From positions 1 through 36,948 of the forward strand of contig SFFB01000018.1 in assembly GCA_004557035.1 (NCBI GenBank): a stretch of 36,948 bases of DNA, given 5' to 3'. Shown one piece after another: positions 1 to 7,302 of the stretch. A program made the translations under genes and the position numbers. The DNA comes from Bacteroidales bacterium (GTDB lineage: Bacteria > Bacteroidota > Bacteroidia > Bacteroidales > Bacteroidaceae). Within the stretch, counting starts at the first letter, position 1. Each line of letters starts with the position of its first letter. The notes beneath the pieces are model-generated. The model worked only from the letters and a program-made list of their open reading frames with translations, searched no databases and was not told where the DNA came from.

Positions 1-101
1 CTTGCACTAACTTTCACTTCGTGCAAGTTAGGCTGCGGCTCGGGAATGTCAAATTAAAACAAGTTTTATTTGCCATTCCACTCGCCTTGCACTAACTTTG
101 C
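1..101 (+). repeat. Promoter-bearing repeat module upstream of metF
   Basis: The stretch holds GCAAGTTAGGCTGCGGCTCGG (about 22-42), a short palindrome AAAACAAGTTTT (57-68), then a promoter: TTTG at 69-72 and TAACTTTG at 93-100 with a 20-bp spacer. The same order of blocks recurs near 19.1, 22.7, 22.8, 23.75 and 28.75 kb. The TTTG/TAnnTTTG pair is the known Bacteroidetes primary-sigma promoter. Transcription should start near 106, about 50 nt before the metF start. The first bases (1-20) repeat the promoter end of the module, so a further copy may lie to the left of the window. Confidence 0.75.
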
Positions 102-156
102 ATAAATAATTGTAAAATGCCTATTTATAGGCTTACACAAAGACGAGACAAACGCT

Positions 157-1087
157 ATGACTATCTCTGAACTGATTACACAAAACAAAACGACGGCCTT
201 CTCTTTTGAGGTGCTTCCGCCACTCAAAGGCACGGGCATCGACGGCCTCAAAAAGACCATCGACCGGCTGGCAGACTTCAATCCCCAATATATCAACATC
301 ACCAACCACCGCTCGGAATATGCTGATGCAACGCTCACGATTGCGCCGACGACCCGGTACCGTGGCCGTGGCAGCTGCCATTCAGAATGAATATCACATC
401 CCCGTGGTGCCACATATCCTCTGCTCAGGATTTACACGCGAGGAAACCGAATACCTATTGCTCGACCTGCAATTCCTCGGCATTGAAAACCTGCTGATAC
501 TGCGAGGCGACAAAGCCAAAGAAGATGCCTATTTCAAACCAACTCCCGGAGGCCACACCCATACCACCGACCTGCAGGAGCAAATCAACCAGTTCAATGA
601 AGGCCTCTTCCTCGACGGCACACCTATCAAAGTGAAAGGACGCCCCTTCAGCTACGGCGTGGCTTGCTATCCCGAAAAACACGAAGAGGCACTCAACGCA
701 GAGATGGACTTGGAGTGGTTCAAACACAAAATAGACCACGGCGCCGAATATGGCGTGACGCAACTCTTCTATGACAACGAGGCCTATTTCAACTTTGTCA
801 ACAAAGCCAAAGCCGCCGGCATCAATGTGCCCATCATACCGGGCATCAAACCATTTGCCAAACTCTCGCAGTTGCAAACCGTGCCCAAAACGTTCCACTG
901 TAATTTCCCCGAAGCCCTGGCCAAAGAGGCGGTGAAATGCAAAACCGACGAAGAGGCCAAAGCCTTGGGCATCGAATGGGGCGTGGCACAATGCAAAGAA
1001 CTCATCCAGCACGGCGTGCCCAGCATCCATTTCTACACGGTATCGGCCGTGGAGAGCATTGCCGAAATTGCACGCCAAATCTATTGA
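157..1087 (+). pseudogene. metF: Methylenetetrahydrofolate reductase, frameshifted
   Basis: MetF reduces 5,10-methylene-THF to 5-methyl-THF for methionine synthesis. The first reading frame (157-390) starts with a clear MetF N-terminus, including FSFEVLPPLKGTG and INITNHRSEY. After SEY (about 321) the homology jumps to another frame, which carries RLRRRPGTVAVAAAIQNEY, PHILCSGFTREE and LILRGDKA and runs to the stop at 1085-1087. The join falls at 322-335. The span is 931 nt, one base over a multiple of three and some 20-26 nt shorter than an intact Bacteroidales metF as I remember it, so a small out-of-frame deletion is the simplest cause. The downstream frame has an ATG at 206, but a product from it would lack the catalytic N-terminus. 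A sequencing or assembly fault is equally possible. It is first in a run with holB 20 bp downstream. Confidence 0.85.
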
Positions 1088-1107
1088 GCGCCACACCATA
1101 CTTCACT

Positions 1108-2235
1108 ATGAGCCAAAACGCCATCATCGGTCAAACACACATCAAGCAACTGCTCGCCCACATGGTCGAGACAGAGCGGGTGCCACACGCCCTGCTCTTC
1201 ACCGGCGAAGAGGGACGCGGACAAATCCCCATGGCATTGGCACTGGCCGAAGCCTTGCTGTGTGAACACCCGGTGAACGGTCAAGCCTGCGGCACATGCC
1301 CCGGCTGCCATCTGAACAGCAAATTCATCCATCCCGACCTGCACTTCGTGTTCCCGGTGGTGAAACGCAAAAACAAGTCAGACGCACCGCTAAGCGACCA
1401 ATATCTGGCCTTGTGGAGAGAAGCCTTAACCGAAAGCCGCTATCTCGGGGCCGAGCGCTGGCGCGAAACGCTCAACACCGAAAACCAACAGCCGGGCATC
1501 TTCACCAAAGAGGCCGAAAATATCACCGGCAAAATTAGCCTCAAAGCCAGTCTGGGCGGCTATAAGGTGGTCATAGTGTGGCAAGCCGAACTGATGAATG
1601 AGGAGACAGCCAACAAGTTGCTCAAACTGCTTGAAGAGCCGCCCGAGCGCACGGTGTTTATCCTCATCAGTGCACAGCCCGACCGCCTGCTCACGACAAT
1701 AGTGAGCCGCACGCAAGAAATAGCCTTTCCGCCCATTCCCGCCGACACGCTGGCCACGGCCTTGGAGCAGAAACACGGTATGTCGCCCGAAATGGCCCAC
1801 GACCTGGCTCACCGCAGCGGTGGCAACTATATCAAGGCCTGCCGTGAGTTGCAGGGAGCAGCCGACGACGCGCAAGACTTCGACATGTTCGTACTCTTTA
1901 TGCGACTGTGCTATGCCCGAAGGATTAAAGACCTCAGCGAGTGGACCGACCGAATGGCCGAGCGCGGACGTGAACGCCAAAAGGACTTTCTGGACTATTG
2001 CCAGCGTATGCTCCGAGAAAACTTCATCTACAATTTCCGCCGCCCCGAACTCACTTACCTCAATCCACGCGAGGCCGACTTTGCCACCCGATTTTCTCCG
2101 TTTATCAATGAACGCAACGTCATCCCTATGATGAAGGAGTTTGACGATGCCCGGAGAGACATCGTGCAGAACACCAACGCGCGCATGGTGTTTTTTGACC
2201 TTTCCATTAAAATCATCGTCTTGCTCATCCGTTGA
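1108..2235 (+). CDS. holB: DNA polymerase III subunit delta'
   Basis: A 375-residue clamp-loader subunit that takes part in opening and placing the beta sliding clamp at the replication fork. The start at ATG 1108 gives MSQNAIIGQ, the usual family N-terminus; the frame stays open upstream into metF, but that part has no similarity to the family. Visible features are HALLFTGEEGRGQ (a degenerate Walker A, as expected for delta'), a zinc-binding cluster CGTCPGCH near residues 57-64, KLLEEPPERTVFILIS, and an SRTQ motif in place of the delta' SRC. It starts 20 bp after metF and ends 48 bp before the ricT-like gene, so they are probably one transcription unit. Confidence 0.93.
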   Translation: MSQNAIIGQTHIKQLLAHMVETERVPHALLFTGEEGRGQIPMALALAEALLCEHPVNGQACGTCPGCHLNSKFIHPDLHFVFPVVKRKNKSDAPLSDQYLALWREALTESRYLGAERWRETLNTENQQPGIFTKEAENITGKISLKASLGGYKVVIVWQAELMNEETANKLLKLLEEPPERTVFILISAQPDRLLTTIVSRTQEIAFPPIPADTLATALEQKHGMSPEMAHDLAHRSGGNYIKACRELQGAADDAQDFDMFVLFMRLCYARRIKDLSEWTDRMAERGRERQKDFLDYCQRMLRENFIYNFRRPELTYLNPREADFATRFSPFINERNVIPMMKEFDDARRDIVQNTNARMVFFDLSIKIIVLLIR

Positions 2236-2283
2236 GCCACGGCTCGCGAGAGAAGCAGACTTTGCCATATTTATCCACACCCC

Positions 2284-3477
2284 ATGAACAAGGAATTTAC
2301 CCTGGGCGGACCGCTGAGAGGCTTTTGCGCCAAAGGTTGCGGCCGCCAAGACAAGCAACTCAACACCTACGACTATCTGGCCGACGTGCCGGGCAATACC
2401 GACACGACCGACTTGGTTGAGGTGCAATTCAAGAATACCCGTAAGGGATATTACCGCAACGACAACCATCTGCCGCTGGAAAAGGGCGATATGGTGGCCG
2501 TCGAAGCCACGCCGGGCCACGACATAGGTGTGGTCACCCTCACCGGCAGCCTCGTGCCACTGCAACTCAAAAAGGCTGGCGCCAAAGCCGCCGCCGACAT
2601 CAAGCGCATCTATCGCAAGGCACGTCCCGCCGACCTCGAGAAGTTTGAAGAGGCCAAGGCGCTCGAGCAAGACACGATGATACGCTCGCGACAAATTGCC
2701 AAAGACCTCCAACTCGACATGAAAATCGGCGACGTAGAGTACCAAGGCGACGGCGGCAAGGCGATTTTCTACTACATAGCCGACGGCCGCGTGGATTTCC
2801 GCAAGCTCATCAAGGTCTTGGCTGAGGCTTTCCACGTTCGCATCGAGATGAAACAGATTGGCGCACGACAAGAGGCCGGTCGCATCGGCGGCATCGGTCC
2901 CTGCGGCCGAGAGCTCTGCTGTGCCACTTGGATGAAAAACTTCAACTCGGTCTCGACAGCGGCCGCCCGCTTCCAGGACATCTCTCCCAATCCGCAAAAA
3001 CTGGCCGGCCAATGCGCCAAACTGAAATGCTGTCTCAACTATGAGGCCGACGTCTATGTGGAGGCTTCACGCAAGTTGCCGCCGCGCGACGCCACACTTG
3101 AAACGGCAGACGGCACCTGGTATTATTTCAAAGCTGACATCCTCGCCGGAATGGTAAGCTACTCCACAGACAAGCGCCTGGCTGCCAACATCACGACTAT
3201 CACTGCTGCGCGTGCCCACGAGATTATCGCGCTCAACAAGGCGGGCGAAAAACCGCTTATGCTTGACGAAAACGCTCCCGAAAAGCCGGCCAAGCCCATC
3301 GACTTGGCCGAACAAGACGACCTTACGCGCTTTGATAAGGTGAAGCGTAAGAGGGGTGGCAATCGTAAAAACAAAAACCGCGACAAAGGACACAACGACA
3401 ACGGCACCGGAGGCAGCAAACAGCGCAAGCCTTCGGGCGGCGACAAAGCCGAACGCAACAATCAGCCTCAGTCATGA
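2284..3477 (+). CDS. ricT: PSP1-domain protein, RicT/YaaT family
   Basis: A 397-residue protein of the PSP1 family. In Bacillus, RicT (YaaT) belongs to a complex that affects RNA maturation and sporulation; the role in Bacteroidetes is not established. The PSP1 core is plain: CAKGCGRQDKQLN at the N-terminus, ARQEAGRIGGIGPCGRELCC near residues 196-215 and QCAKLKCCLNYE near residues 240-251. The many paired cysteines are typical. The last ~45 residues are a basic, low-complexity tail (KRKRGGNRKNKNRDKGHNDN), which suggests RNA binding. It overlaps gldH by four bases (ATGA), implying translational coupling. The symbol is given by family only. Confidence 0.9.
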   Translation: MNKEFTLGGPLRGFCAKGCGRQDKQLNTYDYLADVPGNTDTTDLVEVQFKNTRKGYYRNDNHLPLEKGDMVAVEATPGHDIGVVTLTGSLVPLQLKKAGAKAAADIKRIYRKARPADLEKFEEAKALEQDTMIRSRQIAKDLQLDMKIGDVEYQGDGGKAIFYYIADGRVDFRKLIKVLAEAFHVRIEMKQIGARQEAGRIGGIGPCGRELCCATWMKNFNSVSTAAARFQDISPNPQKLAGQCAKLKCCLNYEADVYVEASRKLPPRDATLETADGTWYYFKADILAGMVSYSTDKRLAANITTITAARAHEIIALNKAGEKPLMLDENAPEKPAKPIDLAEQDDLTRFDKVKRKRGGNRKNKNRDKGHNDNGTGGSKQRKPSGGDKAERNNQPQS

Positions 3478-3977
3478 CGGGTTTTGCCAAGTCACTCACG
3501 GTCTTTGCTGTAGGGCTGGTTGTGGCCTTCGGGCTGGCGGCTTGCGATGAGCGAATGCCGGTCAGCACGTTCCGCTCGTTTCCCGAAACGGGCTGGGAGC
3601 GTACCGACACGGTCGTGGTGGCTTTGGACAGTCTCGCCACGCCGGGCCGCTATGTGGCGACGGTTCACGTGCGCTTGCAGGTGGCGCGACCCTATCCTTT
3701 CCAAGAATTGCTCTTGGCCGTGGAGCGTGACTTGACGCTATCGGAAGACTCCCTGCAAGCCCTGCGCGACACCACCGTCGACACGCTCTGCATCGTCACT
3801 GCCTCAGACCAAGGCGACTACGTGGGCCGTGGCGTCTCGGTGTTGGAATATGCCACCCAACCCATCGAGATGAACCTGCCGGCAGGCACAAGCGGCCGTT
3901 TCGTCGTGAGGCACCTTATGACACGCACCCCGCTCGAAGGCATAAGAGAAGTGGGGTTGACTCTCAGAAGAGAGTGA
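3474..3977 (+). CDS. gldH: GldH-family lipoprotein
   Basis: A 167-residue lipoprotein of the GldH family, named from gliding motility in Flavobacterium but kept in non-motile Bacteroidales. The N-terminus has a hydrophobic stretch ending in the lipobox LAAC (Cys at residue 24), so the mature protein should be lipid-anchored in the envelope. The start overlaps the stop of the RicT-like gene, and this ricT-gldH order is a common Bacteroidales arrangement. The body is a beta-rich domain with motifs such as RPYPFQELLLAVERDLTL and the C-terminal GIREVGLTLRRE. No type IX secretion genes are in the window, so a motility role cannot be argued from context. Confidence 0.82.
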   Translation: MTGFAKSLTVFAVGLVVAFGLAACDERMPVSTFRSFPETGWERTDTVVVALDSLATPGRYVATVHVRLQVARPYPFQELLLAVERDLTLSEDSLQALRDTTVDTLCIVTASDQGDYVGRGVSVLEYATQPIEMNLPAGTSGRFVVRHLMTRTPLEGIREVGLTLRRE

Positions 3978-4020
3978 AAGCATACAGACGACACCAAGAG
4001 CCGCCCTCTTGACACCACAA

Positions 4021-4085
4021 AAGGAGGTCGGCACATAAACCAAGATATGTGATGACATATCAAGCGTTTATGTGCCGACCTCCTT
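4021..4085. terminator. Perfect 20-bp hairpin between convergent genes
   Basis: Arms 4021-4040 and 4066-4085 are perfect reverse complements. Inside the 25-base loop is a second stem (4044-4050 with 4055-4061) closed by GATG. It sits between gldH (+) and the small membrane gene (-), where a two-way terminator is expected, but neither side has a strong T-run. It shares the core GGTCGGCACAT / ATGTGCCGACC with the inner palindrome at 18934-19023, so it may be a repeat that has been put to use as a terminator. Confidence 0.7.
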
Positions 4086-4123
4086 ATTTATGACTGACGT
4101 TGCAGCCGGTGGCGGCTTCCTTG

Positions 4124-4417
4124 TCAAGACTTTCGGCAACCTCTCACTGCCAGCACGGCCCATACAAACAGCAGCGCATGCACGAGGAGCGGACAAGCAA
4201 TCGGCAAGACCAGCATGATGCAGGCCAACTGGGCATGGATGAAATGCAGGGTGCGACGCGGACTGACCGTCTCTTCGAGCAGATTGGAATAGATGGCGGC
4301 CAAAGCCTTGACAAATCCCAGCGACTCCAAAACGAGAACGAGTGAGCGGATGCTGAACGAGCGCTCCGAGCGCTGAAGGGTGGCGTAGCCTGAGGCGGAA
4401 AGGTTTTTGCGTGTCAT
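4124..4417 (-). CDS. Small membrane protein of unknown function
   Basis: A 97-residue protein that I do not recognise. The second half holds two likely membrane segments, around LACIMLVLPIACPLLV and LLFVWAVLAV. The N-terminus is basic and soluble-looking. I chose ATG 4417 over the ATG at 4450 because a promoter-like TTACTTTGC lies on the minus strand at about 4444-4452, which would place 4450 at or before the transcript start. It follows the WYL regulator gene (stop at 4479) on the same strand, with the palindrome 4463-4485 between them. It could be a target of that regulator. It is not a shadow of another gene, since the opposite strand has no credible reading frame. Confidence 0.6.
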   Translation of the reverse strand: MTRKNLSASGYATLQRSERSFSIRSLVLVLESLGFVKALAAIYSNLLEETVSPRRTLHFIHAQLACIMLVLPIACPLLVHALLFVWAVLAVRGCRKS

Positions 4418-4462
4418 AACAGTCGGTTTTTTAATGGTTTGATGCTGCAAAGTAACCGGCCG

Positions 4463-4485
4463 TTTGTGACACGTATTGTCACAAA
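4463..4485. promoter_or_regulatory. Operator-like TTTGTGAC palindrome
   Basis: TTTGTGAC (4463-4470) and GTCACAAA (4478-4485) form a perfect 8-bp inverted repeat with a 7-bp centre. It covers the stop codon of the WYL regulator gene and lies just upstream of the -7-like box of the small membrane gene. Related half-sites (TGTGACAAA-type) occur upstream of the regulator near 5715 and 5867. The protein that would bind it is not known. Confidence 0.5.
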
Positions 4486-5387
4486 TTGAATTTTTCTGTT
4501 AAATCTTTAATGCGGTTGCGGATATAAGCCTCAAAGTCGGGACTGTCTGTAATCTCAATGTCGTCAAACAGGCCGATGACAAAGCGGCCGATGCCTTTAT
4601 AGCTGCACACCTCGGTGGAAAAGAGATGGCGGCCGTCGTCGAGGAGAGTCAGAGAGGTTTCGGCGCCGGGATGCTCCTCGAGCAGGAGGCTTGTGGCCAA
4701 GGCACCGAGTTTCAACTTGACGGGAAAGAGCTGCTCGCCGGTGAAATGGAACAGGTCGCGATGAAACGGCGCGTGCTTGTCTTTATGCGACCAGAGCAGG
4801 TCAAGGATTTCCACGCTTTCAGCCCGCGCGATTTTGAATGTTTTGTTAATCCCCGTCGACACCTCATAGCAGCGCACTTCCGTGTTTTCGGCACAAAAGA
4901 GATAGGGCTCGACGATGCGGTCGCGCACGTCGCCGCTGTGGGGGCTGATGTAGTTCTTCAACACCACCATACACTCGGTCTCGATGGCCTGATGGAGCGT
5001 GGAGATGTTGTGGGCCAAGTGGTCGTCGACGCCGTAGGTAGAGAGCACGCCGACGTCGTAGAGCGACGAGAGCTTCTGCCGCAGATGGCGCACCTGAGGC
5101 GAGTTGTCGAGCACGGAGTTAAGCACTTGGTTGATGGTGATGGCCTCGTCGGTGGAGAAGTGAATGCGGTCGCTGATGTTTTGGAAAAACGGCGACTCGT
5201 GGTCGATGCTGTAGCGTGAGCCCTCTTTGCGCACGATGAAGCCCAGCTTTCGGAAACTCTCAAGGTAGCGGTAAATCGAGCGGCGATTGAGCCCGAGCCG
5301 CTCACTGATCTCGTCGACAGAGAGGCGGCGGTTTTGCACCAAAAGCAGCATCAGCCTGAGCTGACGGTCAAACTTGTCTAGTTCCAT
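4479..5387 (-). CDS. WYL-domain helix-turn-helix transcriptional regulator
   Basis: A 302-residue regulator. The N-terminus (MELDKFDRQLRLMLLL) leads into an HTH_11/DeoR-like winged helix, DEISERLGLNRRSIYRYLESFRKLGF (about residues 23-48). A long helical linker follows, then a WYL-type ligand domain (from about 135 to 235, with YEVSTGINKTFKIARAESVEIL) and a WCX-like C-terminus. WYL regulators sense small ligands, nucleotides or nucleic acids. ATG 5387 is chosen because the open frame further upstream contains a promoter-like TATTTTTGC (5535-5543, minus) and its translation has no domain character. The ligand and targets cannot be read from the sequence. Confidence 0.87.
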   Translation of the reverse strand: MELDKFDRQLRLMLLLVQNRRLSVDEISERLGLNRRSIYRYLESFRKLGFIVRKEGSRYSIDHESPFFQNISDRIHFSTDEAITINQVLNSVLDNSPQVRHLRQKLSSLYDVGVLSTYGVDDHLAHNISTLHQAIETECMVVLKNYISPHSGDVRDRIVEPYLFCAENTEVRCYEVSTGINKTFKIARAESVEILDLLWSHKDKHAPFHRDLFHFTGEQLFPVKLKLGALATSLLLEEHPGAETSLTLLDDGRHLFSTEVCSYKGIGRFVIGLFDDIEITDSPDFEAYIRNRIKDLTEKFNL

Positions 5388-5534
5388 TTTTGTGTGTTGA
5401 TTAAGGCTGGTGAGCACGGCGAGAAGAAGGCTTTGTTTCAAAATGCGTCGAAACGGTCTCCGTCGCTCGCTCCATAACTGGCCTGACGCTTTGCCGGCAC
5501 TCACTGCCGGCCTCACGTTCATGCCTGAAACGAT

Positions 5535-5543
5535 GCAAAAATA
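5535..5543 (-). promoter_or_regulatory. Promoter -7 box for the WYL regulator
   Basis: On the minus strand TATTTTTGC fits the Bacteroidetes -7 box. No good TTTG stands 19-20 bp upstream. It would give a leader of about 140 nt before ATG 5387. Confidence 0.45.
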
Positions 5544-5643
5544 GCACGTTTGGCGTGCACGCGTGGCATCTGAATTGTCAATAAGGACTAAAAAGAACCG
5601 ATATTTTAGAATTATTAAATTATAAATGCCTGCCGGCGACTGT

Positions 5644-5929
5644 TGTGACAGTCTCACACCTGTGGCCAAGGCTTATCATCACACCTCGGGCTATTGTTTG
5701 TTTTGCAGGGCCTTGTGTGACAAATTTTGGGGTTAATCTTCATAACTTCAGATTTATTGACACAAGGCGAGAATTTGGCAAAAAAATGCCAAGAAACGGT
5801 CTGGAAGAGCTTATGTGTTTTATAATCAGCAAGATAAAGCAGAAAACATAGGGAGGCCTTATGAGAAATGTGACAAAAATTGACTTAATATGTCGCGTGA
5901 TAAGGAAGGCAGGCGCCTGTCCTTAGCCC
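5644..5929. other. Non-coding stretch with TGTGA sites
   Basis: No credible gene is seen here. It contains TGTGA-cagtc-TCACA (5644-5658), TGTGACAAATTTT near 5715 and TGTGACAAAAATTGAC near 5867. These resemble the 4463-4485 palindrome on the other side of the WYL gene. A short plus-strand frame (5645-5851) lacks domain features and is not called. Confidence 0.4.
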
Positions 5930-6041
5930 AGTTTCTCCTGGAATAGGGACAGAAAATCCTGTCCTTATCCCCGTAAACGCCTGAAAATGAAAAAAGCAGC
6001 CCTCAGACGGACTGCCTCTCTTTTGTGCTACACCAAAGTTA
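5930..6041 (-). ncRNA. Minus-strand promoter-plus-hairpin element, copy B
   Basis: Reading the minus strand: TAACTTTGG (6041-6033) is a -7 box, followed by GTAGCA, then a 7-bp hairpin GCAGUCC/GGGCUGC and a T6 run near 5992-5997. Next come TTTCAGGCGTTTACGGG and a second stem GGACAG/CUGUCC inside a longer GGGAUA/UAUUCC pairing. The same order of blocks is found on the minus strand at 16640-16744. The hairpin with its T-run looks like an intrinsic terminator only ~45 nt after the box, so this could be a very short RNA, an attenuated leader, or the start of a longer transcript. Confidence 0.45.
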
Positions 6042-6342
6042 GTCCCCAAAAGTCAAACGACCAAAAGACAATAAGCCGCGAAAGAAGGCAAAGCACATCG
6101 GGAAAAGTTAAAAAACGGCCTGAAGCGTCCATAAAAGACCTCGGCAATTTTCGGTCACATTCTGCTGTTCCGACATCGGCTACGGTCAAACGGCCATGCG
6201 CCGCCAACCTCCCTGCACAGGGACATTCTCGCGCCTCTGCGCCTTCACGAGACAACAGCAAAAGCAACGAGAAAACGCGAATGTAAGGTGGCGTTTTGTC
6301 AACGGCCGAAACGTTAAAGTGGTGATTATAAACACAAAAGGG
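6042..6342. other. Intergenic stretch, nothing recognised
   Basis: This ~300-base stretch precedes the rlpA promoter. Frames on either strand give arginine- or serine-rich translations with no domain. I see no tRNA, repeat or clear terminator in it. Confidence 0.4.
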
Positions 6343-6587
6343 TTGTCCGTGTGCAGAAAAATGACTACCTTTGCACCGTCTAACACACAAAGCGGCCTCA
6401 ACTTGACACTATCATCCGCCCAAGCAAAAACGGAGTCAAGCCACGGCCGGCGGCCGGTCAACCGCGCCACAAGGCGATGTCAAGACTCCAACCCACATCG
6501 CCCAGACTTCTCGCCACTCCTATTTATATATAAGAGAAGTCGACAACCGCACCACGTGCGGCGGCCTTTGTCTCCAAACCCATTAAA
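6343..6587 (+). promoter_or_regulatory. rlpA promoter and long leader
   Basis: TTGT (6343-6346), a 19-bp spacer and TACCTTTG (6366-6373) form a good Bacteroidetes promoter. The start would be near 6380, leaving a leader of about 200 nt before ATG 6588. The leader is GC-rich with several short self-complementary parts (for example around GGCCGGCGGCCGG near 6444 and CCGCACCACGTGCGG near 6548), so it may fold. No known riboswitch was recognised. Confidence 0.6.
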
Positions 6588-7190
6588 ATGACATTCAAAA
6601 CCATCTTCATCACCCTCTTTACCGCACTTGTCTCGATGAGTTTTGTGCCCGCCTCGGCACAGACGCAGACAGGCATTGCCTCGTATTATGGCAATCAGTT
6701 TCATGGCCGTCGCACCAGCAGCGGCGAGATTTACCACCGCGACAGTCTCACTTGCGCTCACCGCACCCTGCCCTTCGGCACCCTGCTCAAAGTGCGCAAC
6801 ACGAAAAACGGCCGTGAGGTGGTGGTCAAAGTGACCGACAGAGGCCCCTTCCGCCGCGGAGGCATCGTAGACCTCTCTATGGCCGCAGCCAAAGAAATTG
6901 ACATGGTCAGCTCGGGCATTGTGCGCGTGGAAGTGGAGCAGGTGAAAAGCAGCAATAGTTCAAAGGGTCACACTGCCCAAAGCAAGTTTGAACTGCCGCC
7001 CTTAAAATTCTACGACGTCACAACCGACGAGTACCACACGATGAGCGAATGGCTCAAACTGGGCGAAGACGGCAAGGGCAGCAAGTCGGTCGTTACGAAG
7101 CGCGACAAGGTTTCGTTCGTCTCAAAAGCCAAGGCCATGCAAAACAAATGGCGCCAACACACCGAGAAGGTGGCTGTCAACAAAAAATAA
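6588..7190 (+). CDS. rlpA: RlpA-like double-psi beta-barrel protein
   Basis: A 200-residue exported protein. Residues 1-25 are a signal peptide ending in SASA-like FVPASA before QTQTG. The RlpA domain follows (about 28-120): GIASYYGNQFHGRRTSSGEIY, LPFGTLLKVRN, VKVTDRGPF and DLSMAAAKEI. RlpA proteins are septal or envelope lytic transglycosylases that cleave peptidoglycan strands lacking stem peptides. The usual C-terminal SPOR domain is absent; the tail (from ~121) is basic and of unknown function. The signal peptide has no lipobox, unlike E. coli RlpA. Whether it has glycosidase activity is not certain. It has its own promoter and converges on sufB. Confidence 0.88.
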   Translation: MTFKTIFITLFTALVSMSFVPASAQTQTGIASYYGNQFHGRRTSSGEIYHRDSLTCAHRTLPFGTLLKVRNTKNGREVVVKVTDRGPFRRGGIVDLSMAAAKEIDMVSSGIVRVEVEQVKSSNSSKGHTAQSKFELPPLKFYDVTTDEYHTMSEWLKLGEDGKGSKSVVTKRDKVSFVSKAKAMQNKWRQHTEKVAVNKK

Positions 7191-7231
7191 GTCCAATCCG
7201 GTCAAGCCACTTGGCCACCCGCATAACAAAA

Positions 7232-7275
7232 AGACCTGCGTCGGGAATGTTCCCACAGACGCAGGTCTCTTTTTT
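7232..7275. terminator. Bidirectional terminator between rlpA and sufB
   Basis: Arms 7232-7242 (AGACCTGCGTC) and 7258-7268 are perfect, with an inner GGGAA/TTCCC stem. A-run on the left (about 7228-7231) and T-run on the right (7269-7275) allow termination from both strands, as needed for these convergent genes. Confidence 0.9.
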
Positions 7276-7302
7276 TGTGATTGATTTGCAGGCTCTCCAG
7301 GC

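Noticed and set aside
157..1087. Programmed frameshift in metF
   Set aside because: No slippery run is seen at the join, and residues of the conserved part are missing, so a deletion explains it better.
1426..3012. Long minus-strand frame (528 codons) opposite holB and ricT
   Set aside because: It lies antisense to two clear genes and its translation has no domain; the high GC content makes such shadows common.
5987..6286. 99-codon plus-strand frame
   Set aside because: It overlaps the element near 6.0 kb, is Arg/Ser-rich and has no promoter or domain.
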